NCBI RefSeq assembly: GCF_003287285.1
Contig: NZ_QMIG01000037.1
Coordinates: 1-43,488, forward strand
Length of the DNA stretch: 43,488 nucleotides
Direction of reading: 5' to 3'
From: Phytoactinopolyspora halophila
GTDB lineage: Bacteria > Actinomycetota > Actinomycetes > Jiangellales > Jiangellaceae
Shown here: one piece after another, positions 1 to 9,201 of the stretch
Position numbering within the stretch: the first letter of the stretch is position 1
Layout: each line of letters starts with the position of its first letter
Notes under the pieces: model-generated
Databases searched by the model: none
What the model was told of the DNA's origin: nothing
Seen by the model: only the letters and a program-made list of their open reading frames with translations
Translations under genes and position numbers: made by a program

Positions 1-67
1 AGACTCCAACCCAGCGGCTCAACCAGCTGCTCATTGCAAGCACCGATTGAACCTGCCATGTGGCCGA

Positions 68-862
68 CTAGTGTTCACGATCATCGGAGGGGGGATCGAG
101 GGCAGTGAGCACGTACGGGCCGTCACTCGTCACGGCCACGCTGTGCTCGAAGTGTGCCGCCCACGCGCCATCAGTCGTCTTGACCGTCCAGTCGTCGTCG
201 AGCGTGTACGTCGCCGGATCACCAAGGGTGATCATCGGTTCGACCGCCAGGCAGAGTCCCGGCTGGAGCTTCGGCCCGCGCCGGCGAGTCCGATAGTTCA
301 TCACGTGTGGGTCTTGATGCATCGCGGTGCCGATGCCGTGCCCGCCGTATTCTTCGACGATCCCGTAGTCGCCCCGAGACTGCACCAGCCGTTCGACGGC
401 AGTACCTATCTCGCGTAGCCGACGGCCAGGGCGCATGGCCGCAATGCCCGCCCACAATGCGTCCTCGCAGTCACTCAGCATTCGTGCCACGTCGTCCGAG
501 ACATCTCCGACCGGCAGCGTCACCGCGGCATCTCCGTGCCAGCCGTCGACTACCGCGCCGAAATCGATGGATACGATATCTCCATCACGAAACGGCACGT
601 CGTTGGGGATGCCGTGGACGACGACGTCGTTCACAGACACGCAGACCGTCGCTGGAAAGCCGTGGTAGCCCAGAAAATTCGACGTAGCGCCCCGCTCTTT
701 CAGCTCTCGGCGGGCCAAGGCATCGAGATCGCGTCCGGTAGTGCCGGCTGTGACCGCCTCGCGCATCACAGCGTGGATCTCGGCCACCACCATTCCCGCC
801 GCGCGCATTCCGACGAGCTCGGCGTCACTCTTGATCTCCAATGCCGGACGCCTCGCCCGCAT
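68..862 (-). CDS. map: type I methionine aminopeptidase
   Basis: Cytoplasmic metalloprotease that removes the initiator methionine from new proteins. The 264-residue product has the M24 peptidase signature: the metal ligands lie in DIVSIDFGAVVDGWHGDAAV, GHGIGTAMHQDPHV, CLAVEPMI and the terminal HFEHSVAV, so all five expected Asp/His/Glu positions appear present. I chose the ATG at 862 (MRARRPALEIKSDAEL) rather than the longer open frame, because the longer frame runs back into adk. The start lies 4 bases after the adk stop, so this is the last visible gene of the spc operon. Bases 1-67 beyond its TAG stop show no recognisable gene; the infA gene that often follows map is not visible there. 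Confidence 0.95.
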   Translation of the reverse strand: MRARRPALEIKSDAELVGMRAAGMVVAEIHAVMREAVTAGTTGRDLDALARRELKERGATSNFLGYHGFPATVCVSVNDVVVHGIPNDVPFRDGDIVSIDFGAVVDGWHGDAAVTLPVGDVSDDVARMLSDCEDALWAGIAAMRPGRRLREIGTAVERLVQSRGDYGIVEEYGGHGIGTAMHQDPHVMNYRTRRRGPKLQPGLCLAVEPMITLGDPATYTLDDDWTVKTTDGAWAAHFEHSVAVTSDGPYVLTALDPPSDDREH

Positions 863-866
863 GCCC

Positions 867-1448
867 TCAAGCGCTCCGCGATGCGGTAACGATCGCGTTC
901 TCCACGCGTGCCGCGACCTCTTCGACCCGGCCCATGCCGTCCACGCGGACCAGCAGGCCACGCTCCGCATACAGCGCGGTCAACGGTGCGGTCTGCTCGT
1001 TGTAAACGCGCATCCGATTCCGGACGACTTCCTCCGAGTCGTCCGTGCGGCCCTCTTCCGCGGCACGCTTCAGCAGGCGGGAGACGATCTCGTTCTCGTC
1101 GACGACGAGTTCGACGACGTAATCAAGCTCGGCACCTTGCTCGGCCAGCACACTGTCGAGGAAGTCCACCTGAGACAGGGTCCGAGGGTAGCCGTCGAGC
1201 AAGAAGCCATCGGCGGCGTCGGGCTCGGAAAGGCGGTCACGCAACATGTTGTTGGTGATCTCGTCTGGAACGTACTCGCCGGCATCCATATACCGCTTGG
1301 CTTCGACACCGAGCGACGTTCCGTTGGACACGTTCGCCCGGAAGATGTCACCCGTGGAGATCGCGGGGATGCCGAAGTGTTCGGCCACCAGCTGTGCTTG
1401 GGTTCCCTTGCCAGCCCCGGGCGGGCCCATGATCAGAAGACGCGTCAC
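867..1448 (-). CDS. adk: adenylate kinase
   Basis: Interconverts ATP + AMP and 2 ADP in the cytoplasm. The 193-residue protein starts with the P-loop GPPGAGKGT (residues 8-16), followed by the AMP-binding segments STGDIFR and FLLDGYPRT. The LID region (KRAAEEGRTDDSEEVVRNR) is the short form without zinc cysteines, the usual actinobacterial length. The start is a GTG at 1448 whose bases overlap the secY stop as GTGA, so translation is probably coupled to secY. The longer open frame upstream is only secY read in another frame. secY-adk-map is the classic end of the spc operon. Confidence 0.95.
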   Translation of the reverse strand: MTRLLIMGPPGAGKGTQAQLVAEHFGIPAISTGDIFRANVSNGTSLGVEAKRYMDAGEYVPDEITNNMLRDRLSEPDAADGFLLDGYPRTLSQVDFLDSVLAEQGAELDYVVELVVDENEIVSRLLKRAAEEGRTDDSEEVVRNRMRVYNEQTAPLTALYAERGLLVRVDGMGRVEEVAARVENAIVTASRSA

Positions 1449-2755
1449 TTCAAGAATCCCTCGTAGTTGCGTTGCTGCAGCTGTCCCTCGATCTGCTGCA
1501 CAGTCTGCAGACCGACACCGACCATGATCAGAATGCTGGTGCCTCCGAACGTGTTGCTGAACGCCATGCCCATACCGGGATTGATGATGTTGAACGCCAT
1601 CAACGGCAACAGGGCCACCAGACCGAGATAGATCGCACCGGCCGACGTGATCCGGTTCAAAATGTAGGTCAGGTATTCCTCCGTCGGCCGCCCAGCCCGG
1701 ATACCCGGCACGAACCCGCCGTACCTCTTCATGTTGTCCGACACGTCTTTCGGATTGAACGTGATGGACACATAGAAGAACGCAAATCCCACGATCAAGA
1801 GGAAGTAGAACGCGAGATAGATCGGGTGATCGCCCCGCTGGAAATGCTCGGCGACCCACGCCGCCCATGCGCTTTCCTGGTTGAACTGCGCCCACAACAT
1901 GGGCACATACAACAGCGAAGAAGCGAAGATCACAGGAATGACGCCGGCCTGATTGATCTTCAACGGAATGTACGTGGACGATCCCCCGTACATCCGCCGG
2001 CCGACCATTCGCTTGGCGTACTGGACCGGAATGCGGCGCTGCGACAGCTCGACGTAGACGATGAGGGCCACGACGACCAACGCCACGGCCAGAACCAGGG
2101 CGAAGATGCCCCATCCGCGAGTCAGCTGGATGTTCCAGAACATCCCCGGAACGCTGGCCACGATCTGGGTGAAGATGAGCAACGACATGCCGTTGCCCAC
2201 GCCGCGGTCGCTGATCAGCTCACCCATCCACATGACCAGGGCCGTTCCCGAGGTCATCACTAGCACCATCAAGGCGAGCGATCCCACGGAGTTGTCGGCA
2301 ACGATCTCTTGGGGGCAGCCGGGGAAGAACTGTCCACTCTCCGCCAGCGTCACCAGCGTCGTCGCCTGCAGCAGAGCCAGCCCGATGGTCAGATACCGGG
2401 TGTACTGGGTGATCTGGGCTTGTCCCGAGGGCCCTTCCTTCTTCAAGGTTTCCAGCTTCGGGATCACCACGGTCAGCAGCTGGAAGATGATGGCCGACGT
2501 GATGTACGGAATGATCCCGAGCGCGAAGATGGCCAGGTTCAGTAACGCGCCGCCGGTGAACAGGTTGAGCAATCCGTACAGGCCGAAGCCTTCTTCTTCG
2601 AGCGCTTGATCAGAGCAGATCTGCACAGCCTCGACGTCGACGTTCGGCGTTGGCAGATTGGAGCCCAACCGAAAGAGGACAATGATGCCCAGCATGAACA
2701 GCAGCTTCTGGCGCAGGTCAGGCGTCCGGAACGCCTGAACGAACACTCTGAGCAC
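1445..2755 (-). CDS. secY: preprotein translocase subunit SecY
   Basis: Central channel of the Sec translocon in the cytoplasmic membrane, partner of SecE (also encoded in this window, 31037-31285). The 436-residue protein has the typical hydrophobic pattern of about ten membrane helices and starts MLRVFVQAFRTPDLRQK. It contains the conserved GGYVPGIR-like segment (GGFVPGIRAGRPTEEYL) before the last helices. The GTG start at 2755 is preceded by a strong AGGAGG seven bases upstream. It overlaps adk by 4 bases at its end. A 143-base spacer, unusually long for this operon, separates it from rplO and contains a large inverted repeat. Confidence 0.97.
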   Translation of the reverse strand: MLRVFVQAFRTPDLRQKLLFMLGIIVLFRLGSNLPTPNVDVEAVQICSDQALEEEGFGLYGLLNLFTGGALLNLAIFALGIIPYITSAIIFQLLTVVIPKLETLKKEGPSGQAQITQYTRYLTIGLALLQATTLVTLAESGQFFPGCPQEIVADNSVGSLALMVLVMTSGTALVMWMGELISDRGVGNGMSLLIFTQIVASVPGMFWNIQLTRGWGIFALVLAVALVVVALIVYVELSQRRIPVQYAKRMVGRRMYGGSSTYIPLKINQAGVIPVIFASSLLYVPMLWAQFNQESAWAAWVAEHFQRGDHPIYLAFYFLLIVGFAFFYVSITFNPKDVSDNMKRYGGFVPGIRAGRPTEEYLTYILNRITSAGAIYLGLVALLPLMAFNIINPGMGMAFSNTFGGTSILIMVGVGLQTVQQIEGQLQQRNYEGFLK

Positions 2756-2840
2756 TTCGCTGCCTCCTGGAGACCGGCGACGGGCCGGCCCTCGTTCGTT
2801 CGTATACCGTCAGTGGGTGACCGCCGTCACAGCACCCGCT

Positions 2841-2904
2841 TTGTGACGATAACGTACCCGGCTGTCCGAAGAACGCCCGGACTCCGGGTACGTGATCGTC
2901 ACAA
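2841..2904. repeat. 64-bp imperfect inverted repeat between rplO and secY
   Basis: The outer arms are 2841-2861 and 2884-2904: 21 bases, 20 of them complementary, with one mismatch at 2851/2894. The left arm begins TTGTGACGATAACGTACCCG. A second stem inside uses GTCCG (2864-2868) and CGGAC (2878-2882) around a 9-base loop. The rplO TGA stop (2899-2901) lies within the right arm, so the rplO-secY transcript would fold into this hairpin starting at the stop codon. There is no U-tract after it, so it is not a textbook intrinsic terminator. It could be a partial attenuator, an RNA processing site or a dispersed palindromic element. Confidence 0.8.
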
Positions 2905-3351
2905 TTGTGTAGCCGTCCCCCCGGCCGCCTCGATCTTCTCCTTGGCGGTCTTGGAAAAGGCGTGGGCACTGACGTCCAGTTTCACGGACACCTCCCCGGT
3001 GCCGAGCACCTTCACCCGACGCTTCGGGCGTACCGCACCCTTGCCGGCCAGGTCCTCGACCGTCACCGTACCGCCATCGGGATACAGTTCCGCGAGCTTG
3101 TCCAGGTTGACTACCTGGTACTCCACGCGGAACGGGTTGTTGAATCCCTTGAGTTTCGGCAGCCGCATGTGCAACGGCATCTGGCCACCTTCGAAGGTCG
3201 CCGGAACCTGACCGCGAGCCTTCGTTCCCTTGGTTCCGCGCCCGGCAGTCTTCCCCTTGGACGCCTCGCCACGACCGACACGGGTCTTGGCCTTCTTCGC
3301 ACCCGGAGCCGGACGAAGGTGATGCGGCTTCAGTGGAGATTTCTCGCTCAT
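2899..3351 (-). CDS. rplO: 50S ribosomal protein L15
   Basis: Large-subunit protein that helps late 50S assembly. The 150-residue product has the Gly/Lys/Arg-rich N-terminal extension typical of L15 ([20 protein letters not shown]-like, residues about 18-45), which threads through 23S rRNA, followed by the globular L15/L18e domain. ATG start at 3351 is 4 bases after the rpmD stop. The stop codon lies inside the right arm of a long inverted repeat that occupies the spacer before secY. Confidence 0.96.
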   Translation of the reverse strand: MSEKSPLKPHHLRPAPGAKKAKTRVGRGEASKGKTAGRGTKGTKARGQVPATFEGGQMPLHMRLPKLKGFNNPFRVEYQVVNLDKLAELYPDGGTVTVEDLAGKGAVRPKRRVKVLGTGEVSVKLDVSAHAFSKTAKEKIEAAGGTATQL

Positions 3352-3355
3352 CGCC

Positions 3356-3538
3356 TCAGTCGACCTCCTCGACGGTGACCAGGTGAGATACCGCCTTGAT
3401 CATGCCGCGAACCTCGGGGCGATCATCCTTGACGACGTGGTCACCGATGCGCTTCAGCCCCAAGGAACGCAACGAATCACGCTGCGCCGACGTTCCGCCG
3501 ATCTTGCTCTTCACCTGGCGGATCTTCAACTGACTCAT
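3356..3538 (-). CDS. rpmD: 50S ribosomal protein L30
   Basis: Small large-subunit protein, 60 residues, the normal bacterial L30 length. It begins [15 protein letters not shown] and contains the conserved [17 protein letters not shown] helix segment. Its ATG overlaps the rpsE stop by four bases (ATGA, 3535-3538), indicating coupling. It lies in the standard spc order rpsE-rpmD-rplO. Confidence 0.96.
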   Translation of the reverse strand: MSQLKIRQVKSKIGGTSAQRDSLRSLGLKRIGDHVVKDDRPEVRGMIKAVSHLVTVEEVD

Positions 3539-4152
3539 GCGTTGGCCTCCGCTCGTGCACGCAACAGCGCCGCCGGGGCGACGTCCTCGAGCGGCAATCC
3601 ACGCCGGGCGGCGACCTGTTCCGGACGTTCCAGGCCACGCAACGCTTCCACCGTGGCATGCACGATGTTGAGCGCGTTCGCCGAACCCAGCGACTTGCTC
3701 AGCACGTCAGAGATGCCGGCGGCTTCCAAGACGGCGCGAACCGGCCCACCCGCGATCACACCGGTACCAGGCGATGCGGGGCGCAACAGCACCACACCCG
3801 CCGCCTTTTCACCCTGGACGGGATGCGGAATGGTGCCCTGGATCCGCGGCACCTTGAAGAACTGTTTCTTGGCCTCCTCGACACCCTTGGCGATCGCCGC
3901 GGGTACCTCCTTGGCCTTGCCATATCCGACACCGACCGTGCCATCACCGTCGCCGACGACGACCAGGGCGGTGAAGCTGAAACGCCGACCTCCCTGGACG
4001 ACCTTCGCCACGCGGTTGATGGCGACGACACGTTCTACGTAGGTGGTCTTCTCCGCGCCGCCATCACCGCGACGACTGTCGCGGTCGCGACGGTCACGGC
4101 GTTCACGGCGCTCGCCACCGGCACCGCTCCCGCGGCGCTGTGGTTCAGCCAT
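3535..4152 (-). CDS. rpsE: 30S ribosomal protein S5
   Basis: Small-subunit protein important for decoding accuracy and helicase activity at the mRNA entry. The 205-residue protein has the double-stranded-RNA-binding S5 N domain ([23 protein letters not shown]) from about residue 35 and the C-terminal S5 domain with [18 protein letters not shown]. The first 34 residues form a low-complexity Arg/Asp/Glu/Gly stretch ([18 protein letters not shown]), longer than in E. coli but common in actinobacteria. The gene follows rplR after 38 bases and overlaps rpmD by 4. Confidence 0.97.
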   Translation of the reverse strand: MAEPQRRGSGAGGERRERRDRRDRDSRRGDGGAEKTTYVERVVAINRVAKVVQGGRRFSFTALVVVGDGDGTVGVGYGKAKEVPAAIAKGVEEAKKQFFKVPRIQGTIPHPVQGEKAAGVVLLRPASPGTGVIAGGPVRAVLEAAGISDVLSKSLGSANALNIVHATVEALRGLERPEQVAARRGLPLEDVAPAALLRARAEANA

Positions 4153-4190
4153 AACTCCTTCTCTCTCTGCTCGTCGTCACAATGCTCCGT

Positions 4191-4574
4191 CTACAGCTGA
4201 AGGCCCGACTCCCGAGCGCCTTCGGCCACCGCAGCAACCCGGCCGTGATAGCGGTTACCGGCGCGGTCGAATACCACGGACTCCACACCAGCCGACTTCG
4301 CGCGTTCGGCCACGAGCTCACCGACCTTGCGTGCCTTCGCGGTCTTGTCGCCCTCCATCGAACGGAGATCGGACTCCATGCTCGTCGCCGACACGATGGT
4401 GTGCCCCGCCGTGTCATCGACCACCTGTGCCACCATGTGCCGCAGTGATCGTGTAACCACGAGGCGCGGCCGCTGTGGCGTACCGCTGATCTTTTTACGG
4501 ACCCGCAGATGCCGCCTGTCTCGCGCGGCTCTCTTGTCGCCCCGCCGAACTCGGCGGTTGATCCCGATGCCCAT
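4191..4574 (-). CDS. rplR: 50S ribosomal protein L18
   Basis: 5S rRNA-binding protein of the large subunit, working with L5 (rplE, 5996-6559). The 127 residues include the basic N-terminus [21 protein letters not shown], the conserved [20 protein letters not shown] strand-helix segment and the C-terminal [21 protein letters not shown] motif. ATG start at 4574 is 3 bases past the rplF stop. Confidence 0.96.
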   Translation of the reverse strand: MGIGINRRVRRGDKRAARDRRHLRVRKKISGTPQRPRLVVTRSLRHMVAQVVDDTAGHTIVSATSMESDLRSMEGDKTAKARKVGELVAERAKSAGVESVVFDRAGNRYHGRVAAVAEGARESGLQL

Positions 4575-4577
4575 CGT

Positions 4578-5120
4578 CTACTTCTTCCCAGCCTTCCCGA
4601 CCTTACGCCGGACTTGCTCACCTTCGTAGCGGATGCCCTTGCCCTTGTACGGCTCCGGTGGACGCAGGCCTCGGATCAGCGCCGCGACGTGGCCCACTCG
4701 TTGCTTGTCGATCCCTCGCACGGCGAACCTCGTCGGAGATTCCACCGTGAAGGTGATGCCCTCGGGCGCCGCGAACGGGACGGGGTGGCTGTAGCCGACA
4801 GCGAGCTCGATGTCCTCGCCCTTCGCTGTCACGCGGTAACCCACGCCGACGATCTCGAGCTTCTTCTCATAGCCGTCGGTGACACCGGTGACCATGTTGG
4901 ACACCAATGTTCGGGTGAGCCCGTGCTTGGCCTTGCTGTCGGGCTCGTCATCGGGACGACGAACCTCCAGCGCGCCGTCTTCGTTGCGCTCGATCTCGAT
5001 CGTCTCCGGCAGCGTATGCTGCAAGGTGCCCTTCGGGCCCGTTACCGAGATGTCCCGGCCATCGATCGCGACATCCACACCGGCAGGTACGGGAATCGGA
5101 AGCTTACCGATACGCGACAC
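4578..5120 (-). CDS. rplF: 50S ribosomal protein L6
   Basis: Large-subunit protein near the factor-binding site. The 180-residue product has the usual two repeated L6 domains and begins [19 protein letters not shown]. The second domain carries the conserved signature [20 protein letters not shown] and [20 protein letters not shown] at the end. It starts with GTG at 5120. It sits between rpsH and rplR in standard spc order. Confidence 0.96.
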   Translation of the reverse strand: MSRIGKLPIPVPAGVDVAIDGRDISVTGPKGTLQHTLPETIEIERNEDGALEVRRPDDEPDSKAKHGLTRTLVSNMVTGVTDGYEKKLEIVGVGYRVTAKGEDIELAVGYSHPVPFAAPEGITFTVESPTRFAVRGIDKQRVGHVAALIRGLRPPEPYKGKGIRYEGEQVRRKVGKAGKK

Positions 5121-5141
5121 GTCCGTCTTTCCTCCTTCCCG

Positions 5142-5549
5142 CTACCAGACGTAGGCGAGGACTTCCCCGCCGACACCTTGTTTGGCCGCTGCCCGGTCGG
5201 TGAGGAGTCCATGCGACGTCGAAATGATCGCGACGCCGAGACCACCCAGCACCTTGGGCATGTTGTTGGCCTTCGCGTACACGCGAAGACCGGGCTTGCT
5301 GACCCGGCGAACGCCCGCAATGGATCGCTCTCGCGAGGGTCCGTACTTCAGCTCCAACACGAGAGCCTTGCCGACCTTGCCCTCGGCAGGCTCCTGCACG
5401 TCGTAACCGCTGATGAAGCCCTCTTGCTCGAGGATCTGAGCGATACGTTCTTTGAGTTTGCTATACGGCATCGGCACTTCATCGTGGAAGGCCGAATTCG
5501 CGTTTCGCAGACGTGTCAACATGTCTGCGATCGGATCGGTCATGGTCAT
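5142..5549 (-). CDS. rpsH: 30S ribosomal protein S8
   Basis: 16S rRNA-binding small-subunit protein; in E. coli it is the translational repressor of the spc operon. The protein shows the conserved start [18 protein letters not shown] and the C-terminal signature [20 protein letters not shown], ending EVLAYVW. I chose the ATG at 5549 (135 residues) because related S8 proteins start [14 protein letters not shown] at 5558 in frame would add three residues, and the purine-rich GGGAAAG upstream does not clearly decide between the two. Confidence 0.94.
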   Translation of the reverse strand: MTMTDPIADMLTRLRNANSAFHDEVPMPYSKLKERIAQILEQEGFISGYDVQEPAEGKVGKALVLELKYGPSRERSIAGVRRVSKPGLRVYAKANNMPKVLGGLGVAIISTSHGLLTDRAAAKQGVGGEVLAYVW

Positions 5550-5613
5550 GGTCGTCAAACCACTTTCCCGCCGGGGTTTCCGTGTCGCACGGACCTACGG
5601 CGATCTAGAAATG

Positions 5614-5799
5614 TCACCAGCTGGACTTCGTCAGGCCCGGAAGTTCGCCCCGGTGCGCCATCTCCCGAAGGCAGATCCGGCACAGGCCGAACTTGCGATA
5701 CACCGAATGCGGGCGCCCGCACTTCTGGCAACGAGAGTACGCGCGGACCGCGAACTTCGGCTTCTTCTTGGCCTTGTGGACCAGCGCTTTCTTCGCCAC
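5614..5799 (-). CDS. rpsN: 30S ribosomal protein S14 type Z
   Basis: Zinc-binding short form of S14 (61 residues) of the small-subunit head. Four cysteines in two CxxC pairs, C24-x2-C27 and C40-x2-C43 ([11 protein letters not shown] and [19 protein letters not shown]), form the zinc site. The GTG start at 5799 has a good AGGAG seven bases upstream, and that SD lies in the same AGGAGCAGTGAC string that forms the 3' end of rplE. The spacer upstream is filled by a tandem duplication. Confidence 0.96.
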   Translation of the reverse strand: MAKKALVHKAKKKPKFAVRAYSRCQKCGRPHSVYRKFGLCRICLREMAHRGELPGLTKSSW

Positions 5800-5819
5800 G
5801 TCACTGCTCCTGTTTCATG

Positions 5820-6006
5820 GTCGCGTTCCTCAGCTCACTCGCTCCGCGCACGGCTGCTCCTCCGTCGCGACGCCGGGCACTCCGCTCGCTCACCTTGTCA
5901 CTGCTCCTCGTTCTTGAGTCGCGTTCCTCGGCTCACTCGCTGCGCGCACGGCTGCTCCTCCGTCGCGACGCCGGGCACTCCGCTCGCTCACCTTGTCACT
6001 GCTCCT
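5820..6006. repeat. tandem duplication, 98-bp period, between rplE and rpsN
   Basis: Bases 5820-5908 and 5918-6006 are two 89-base copies that differ at only two positions (about 5832/5930 and 5844/5942), offset by 98 bases. The copy nearest rplE includes the last codons and stop of rplE (AAGGAGCAGTGA), and the other copy repeats this string as GAGGAGCAGTGAC. Read on the minus strand each copy contains GTGAGCGAGCGGAGTGCC. In most spc operons rplE and rpsN are nearly adjacent, so the 196-base spacer here is explained by this duplicated block. Two overlapping small reading frames run through it (see findings). Confidence 0.9.
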
Positions 6007-6559
6007 TGAACGGAAAGCCGAGCTGCCGCAACAACATCCGGCCCTCATCGTCGTTGGTCGCTGTCGTCACGACCGTGATGTCCATACCCCGGACCCGATC
6101 GATCCGATCTTGATCGATCTCGTGAAACATGGATTGTTCGTTGAGGCCGAACGTGTAATTGCCGCGACCATCGAACTGCCGGGGCGACAGACCGCGGAAA
6201 TCACGAATCCGGGGCAGAGCGATCGTGATCAGGCGATCCAGGAACTCCCACATACGATCGCCACGCAACGTCACATGCACCCCGATCGGCATGCCCTCAC
6301 GCAGCTTGAACTGGGCGACCGATTTACGGGCCCGGGTCACCGCGGGTCGCTGACCGGTGATGTCCGACAGATCACGAATGGCGCCCTCGATCAACTTCGT
6401 GTCACGGGCGGCCTCGCCGACGCCCATGTTCACGACGACCTTCTGGACCGAGGGAACCTGCATGATGTTCGCGATGCCGAACTGCTCACGCAGCGACGGA
6501 ATGATCTCCTCGCGATAACGCTGCTTGAGCCGAGGCATGGCGGTAGTCGTTGTACTCAT
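5996..6559 (-). CDS. rplE: 50S ribosomal protein L5
   Basis: 5S rRNA-binding protein of the large subunit central protuberance. The 187 residues include [20 protein letters not shown] at the start, [17 protein letters not shown], the [19 protein letters not shown] segment and the C-terminal [25 protein letters not shown]. The ATG at 6559 overlaps the rplX stop by one base (TGATG). Its stop codon and final codons form the edge of the 98-base tandem duplication. Confidence 0.97.
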   Translation of the reverse strand: MSTTTTAMPRLKQRYREEIIPSLREQFGIANIMQVPSVQKVVVNMGVGEAARDTKLIEGAIRDLSDITGQRPAVTRARKSVAQFKLREGMPIGVHVTLRGDRMWEFLDRLITIALPRIRDFRGLSPRQFDGRGNYTFGLNEQSMFHEIDQDRIDRVRGMDITVVTTATNDDEGRMLLRQLGFPFKEQ

Positions 6560-6894
6560 CAGATATCCTCACCGGTGCGCTTGGCATACCGGACCTTGTT
6601 GCCGTCCTCGTCGAACCGGTAGCCGACGCGCGTTCCGACGGTCTTCTTCTCGCCGTCAACGTCGACCTCTACGGCCAGCTGAACGTTGGACACGTGGATG
6701 GGCGCTTCCTTGTGGATGATGCCCCCTCCTTCACGTCCCCGGGCCGTTCGAGTTGGCCTGCTGTGCTTGGTGATCCGGTTGACACCTTCCACTAGCACCT
6801 TCTCGTCCTGCGGGAACGCCCTGATCACCTTGCCGACCGAGCCCTTGTCACGGCCAGCGATCACGACGACCTTGTCACCCTTCTTCACACGCAT
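6559..6894 (-). CDS. rplX: 50S ribosomal protein L24
   Basis: Assembly-initiator protein of the 50S subunit. The 111-residue product has the N-terminal KOW motif ([19 protein letters not shown], residues about 4-22) and the conserved [13 protein letters not shown]-like segment. It is slightly longer than E. coli L24 (104) because of a C-terminal basic tail. It lies 3 bases after rplN and overlaps rplE by 1. Confidence 0.96.
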   Translation of the reverse strand: MRVKKGDKVVVIAGRDKGSVGKVIRAFPQDEKVLVEGVNRITKHSRPTRTARGREGGGIIHKEAPIHVSNVQLAVEVDVDGEKKTVGTRVGYRFDEDGNKVRYAKRTGEDI

Positions 6895-6897
6895 GAC

Positions 6898-7266
6898 TTA
6901 CAACACCTCCGGGGCGAGAGAGATGATGCGCATGAAGCGCTTCTCTCGAAGCTCGCGGCCGACAGGACCGAAAATGCGAGTGCCTCGCGGGTCGCCACCG
7001 TCTCTGATAAGAACGGCGGCGTTCTCATCGAACCGGATATAGGAGCCGTCGGGCCTGCGCCGCTCCTTCACCGTCCGCACGATCACGGCTTTGACGATGT
7101 CGCCCTTCTTCACACTACCGCCCGGAATGGCATCCTTCACGGTTCCTACGACGACATCGCCGATGCCGGCGTACCGCCGGCCCGAGCCGCCGAGAACGCG
7201 GATGCACAAGATTTCCTTGGCACCCGTGTTGTCAGCGACGCGTAGTCGCGACTCCTGCTGAATCAT
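6898..7266 (-). CDS. rplN: 50S ribosomal protein L14
   Basis: Large-subunit protein at the subunit interface, target of the silencing factor RsfS in other bacteria. The 122 residues match the standard length and start [19 protein letters not shown], with the L14 signature region [23 protein letters not shown] 91-base spacer precedes it (7267-7357) and contains a short hairpin, GCCGGT/ACCGGC around 7290-7306. This is the boundary between the S10-type and spc-type gene groups. Confidence 0.96.
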   Translation of the reverse strand: MIQQESRLRVADNTGAKEILCIRVLGGSGRRYAGIGDVVVGTVKDAIPGGSVKKGDIVKAVIVRTVKERRRPDGSYIRFDENAAVLIRDGGDPRGTRIFGPVGRELREKRFMRIISLAPEVL

Positions 7267-7357
7267 CTCAATGGCTCCTGTGTGTCACGCCGGTTCTCCA
7301 CCGGCACACCCGAGGCGCGCCGGCAAGCCTTGCGGAACGGTCCTGGCACGGTATGAA

Positions 7358-7669
7358 CTACTTCGCCTTCTCGACTATCTCCACGACGCGCCAACGCTTG
7401 GTAGCCGACAGCGGCCGGGTCTCCATCAGAAGGACGCGGTCGCCGATGCCGCAAGCGTTTTGCTCATCGTGCGCTTTGAACTTGTTGGTACGCCGTACGA
7501 CCTTGCCGTACAGCGGGTGCTTGAAGCGGTCCTCGACGGCCACCACGACCGTCTTGTCCATCTTGTCGCTGACGACCCGGCCCTCGCGAAGCTTACGGAA
7601 GCCGCGAGTCCGGTCTTTCATGACAGCGTTCGTGTCACTCACAGACGTGTCCTTATTCGTCGGGCTCAT
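7358..7669 (-). CDS. rpsQ: 30S ribosomal protein S17
   Basis: 16S rRNA-binding assembly protein. The 103-residue product is an OB-fold S17 with [19 protein letters not shown] and the signature [24 protein letters not shown]. The first ~20 residues are an extension compared with E. coli S17 (84 residues). The start at 7669 is supported by the four-base ATGA overlap with the rpmC stop. Confidence 0.95.
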   Translation of the reverse strand: MSPTNKDTSVSDTNAVMKDRTRGFRKLREGRVVSDKMDKTVVVAVEDRFKHPLYGKVVRRTNKFKAHDEQNACGIGDRVLLMETRPLSATKRWRVVEIVEKAK

Positions 7670-7932
7670 GCGGCATCTTCCTTGGCCGCATCGTCGGAAG
7701 CGGGCTCGACCACGGGCGTGATACCGAGCTCACGCTCGCGCATGATCGTATAGATCCGAGCGATGTCGCGGCGCACAGCCTTCAACCGGCCGTGGCTCTC
7801 AAGTTGACCGGTAGCTGCCTGGAAGCGCAGGTTGAACAGCGTTTCCTTGGCCTTTCCCAGCTCTTCGACCAGCTCCGCGTCGGTCTTCTTCCGCAGCGAC
7901 CCGGCGTCGAGGTCCTTCGATCCGATCGCCAT
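7666..7932 (-). CDS. rpmC: 50S ribosomal protein L29
   Basis: Large-subunit protein at the peptide exit tunnel and part of the docking site for signal recognition particle and trigger factor. The 88 residues contain the antiparallel helix pair [26 protein letters not shown] and the [20 protein letters not shown] motif. The C-terminal tail ([21 protein letters not shown]) is an acidic extension. I chose the ATG at 7932, which overlaps the rplP stop as TGATG, over a GTG one codon earlier. Confidence 0.95.
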   Translation of the reverse strand: MAIGSKDLDAGSLRKKTDAELVEELGKAKETLFNLRFQAATGQLESHGRLKAVRRDIARIYTIMRERELGITPVVEPASDDAAKEDAA

Positions 7933-8351
7933 CACAGATCACCTGTTTCGCGTGTCACGATCTTCGCCTTCATCGGCAGCTTGTGGATGGCCCGGGTGAG
8001 CGCCTCTTTGGCGATCGCCTCGTTCGGATACGAAAGCTCGAACATGACCCGTCCGGGCTTGACGTTCGCCACCCACCATTCCGGCGAACCCTTACCCGAG
8101 CCCATCCGGGTCTCGGCGGGCTTCTTCGTCAACGGCCGATCCGGGAAGATGTTGATCCATACCTTCCCGCCCCGGCGAACGTGCCGGGTAATGGCGATAC
8201 GCGCGGCCTCGATCTGCCGGTTCGTCACATAGTGACCCTCGATCGCCTGGATGCCGTACTCGCCGAACGCCAGGCTCGTGCCGCCCTTCGAGATACCGCG
8301 ACGCTTCGGGCTGTGCTGCTTGCGGTACTTGATCTTGCGTGGAATCAGCAT
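7932..8351 (-). CDS. rplP: 50S ribosomal protein L16
   Basis: Large-subunit protein near the A-site tRNA. The 139-residue length is normal. It begins [19 protein letters not shown] and contains the signature region [20 protein letters not shown] and [19 protein letters not shown]. The much longer open frame upstream is rpsC read out of frame, so the ATG at 8351, which falls 4 bases after the rpsC stop, is the start. Confidence 0.96.
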   Translation of the reverse strand: MLIPRKIKYRKQHSPKRRGISKGGTSLAFGEYGIQAIEGHYVTNRQIEAARIAITRHVRRGGKVWINIFPDRPLTKKPAETRMGSGKGSPEWWVANVKPGRVMFELSYPNEAIAKEALTRAIHKLPMKAKIVTRETGDL

Positions 8352-8355
8352 GATC

Positions 8356-9201
8356 TCACGCCTCCTGCTTGCTGCTCGGCTCAGCCGCCGACGTGTCCGC
8401 CGGTGTCGCCGAGGCGTCGGCGGATTCCGTCTCGCCCGTCCCGCTGGTTTGCTGCTGACCACCGCGCTCTCCGCGAGCCGGCCGCCGGCGTTCGGGACGC
8501 CTGCGTTCGCGCTGCTGTGCCCGCGCCTGCGCCGCCTGCTCGGCCGCACGCTCGGCGCGGGATCCGGTGACATCGCCCTTGTAGATCCATACCTTCACAC
8601 CGATGCGACCGAACGTGGTGCGAGCCTCGTAGAATCCGTAGTCAACATCGGCGCGCAACGTGTGCAGCGGTACCCGGCCCTCACGGTAGAATTCCGAGCG
8701 GCTCATCTCGGCACCGCCGAGCCGCCCGGAACACTGGATCCGAACACCCTTGGCGCCCGCACGCATCGTGGTCTGAATGGCCTTGCGCATCGCCCGGCGG
8801 AATGCGACTCGCGCAGACAGTTGCTCGGCCACACCCTGCGCGACCAGCTGGGCGTCGAGCTCGGGCTGTTTCACCTCGAGCACGTTCATCTGGACCTGCT
8901 TACCCGTGAGTTTCTCCAACTCCGAGCGCAGGCGGTCGGCTTCGACACCACGCCGGCCAATCACGATCCCCGGGCGTGCCGTGTGAATGTCCACCCGGAC
9001 TCTGTCACGGGTTCGTTCAATCTCCACACTGGAGATTCCGGCACGCTCCATACCCTGGGTCATGAGCTTGCGGATCGCTACATCTTCGGCAATGTAGTCC
9101 CGATACCGCTGACCCTCATTGGTGCTGTCCGCGAACCACCGGCTCTTGTGGTCGGTGGAAATACCAAGTCGAAACCCGTGCGGGTTGATCTTCTGACCCA
9201 C
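8356..9201 (-). CDS. rpsC: 30S ribosomal protein S3
   Basis: Small-subunit protein at the mRNA entry channel with helicase activity. The 281 residues hold the N-terminal domain ([14 protein letters not shown]), the KH domain with [19 protein letters not shown], and the C-terminal S3 domain ([20 protein letters not shown]). The last ~60 residues are a low-complexity Arg/Ala/Gln and then Ser/Thr/Glu-rich tail, longer than the 233-residue E. coli protein. GTG start at 9201 overlaps the rplV TAG by one base. Confidence 0.96.
   Translation of the reverse strand: MGQKINPHGFRLGISTDHKSRWFADSTNEGQRYRDYIAEDVAIRKLMTQGMERAGISSVEIERTRDRVRVDIHTARPGIVIGRRGVEADRLRSELEKLTGKQVQMNVLEVKQPELDAQLVAQGVAEQLSARVAFRRAMRKAIQTTMRAGAKGVRIQCSGRLGGAEMSRSEFYREGRVPLHTLRADVDYGFYEARTTFGRIGVKVWIYKGDVTGSRAERAAEQAAQARAQQRERRRPERRRPARGERGGQQQTSGTGETESADASATPADTSAAEPSSKQEA

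Noticed and set aside
1-67. Expected infA (IF-1) start downstream of map
   Set aside because: The 67 bases after the map stop contain no start resembling IF-1 on the minus strand, so nothing is called.
867-2114. Longer adk open frame of 415 codons
   Set aside because: The first ~220 codons lie inside secY in another frame; the GTG at 1448 with the P-loop at residue 8 gives the normal adenylate kinase length.
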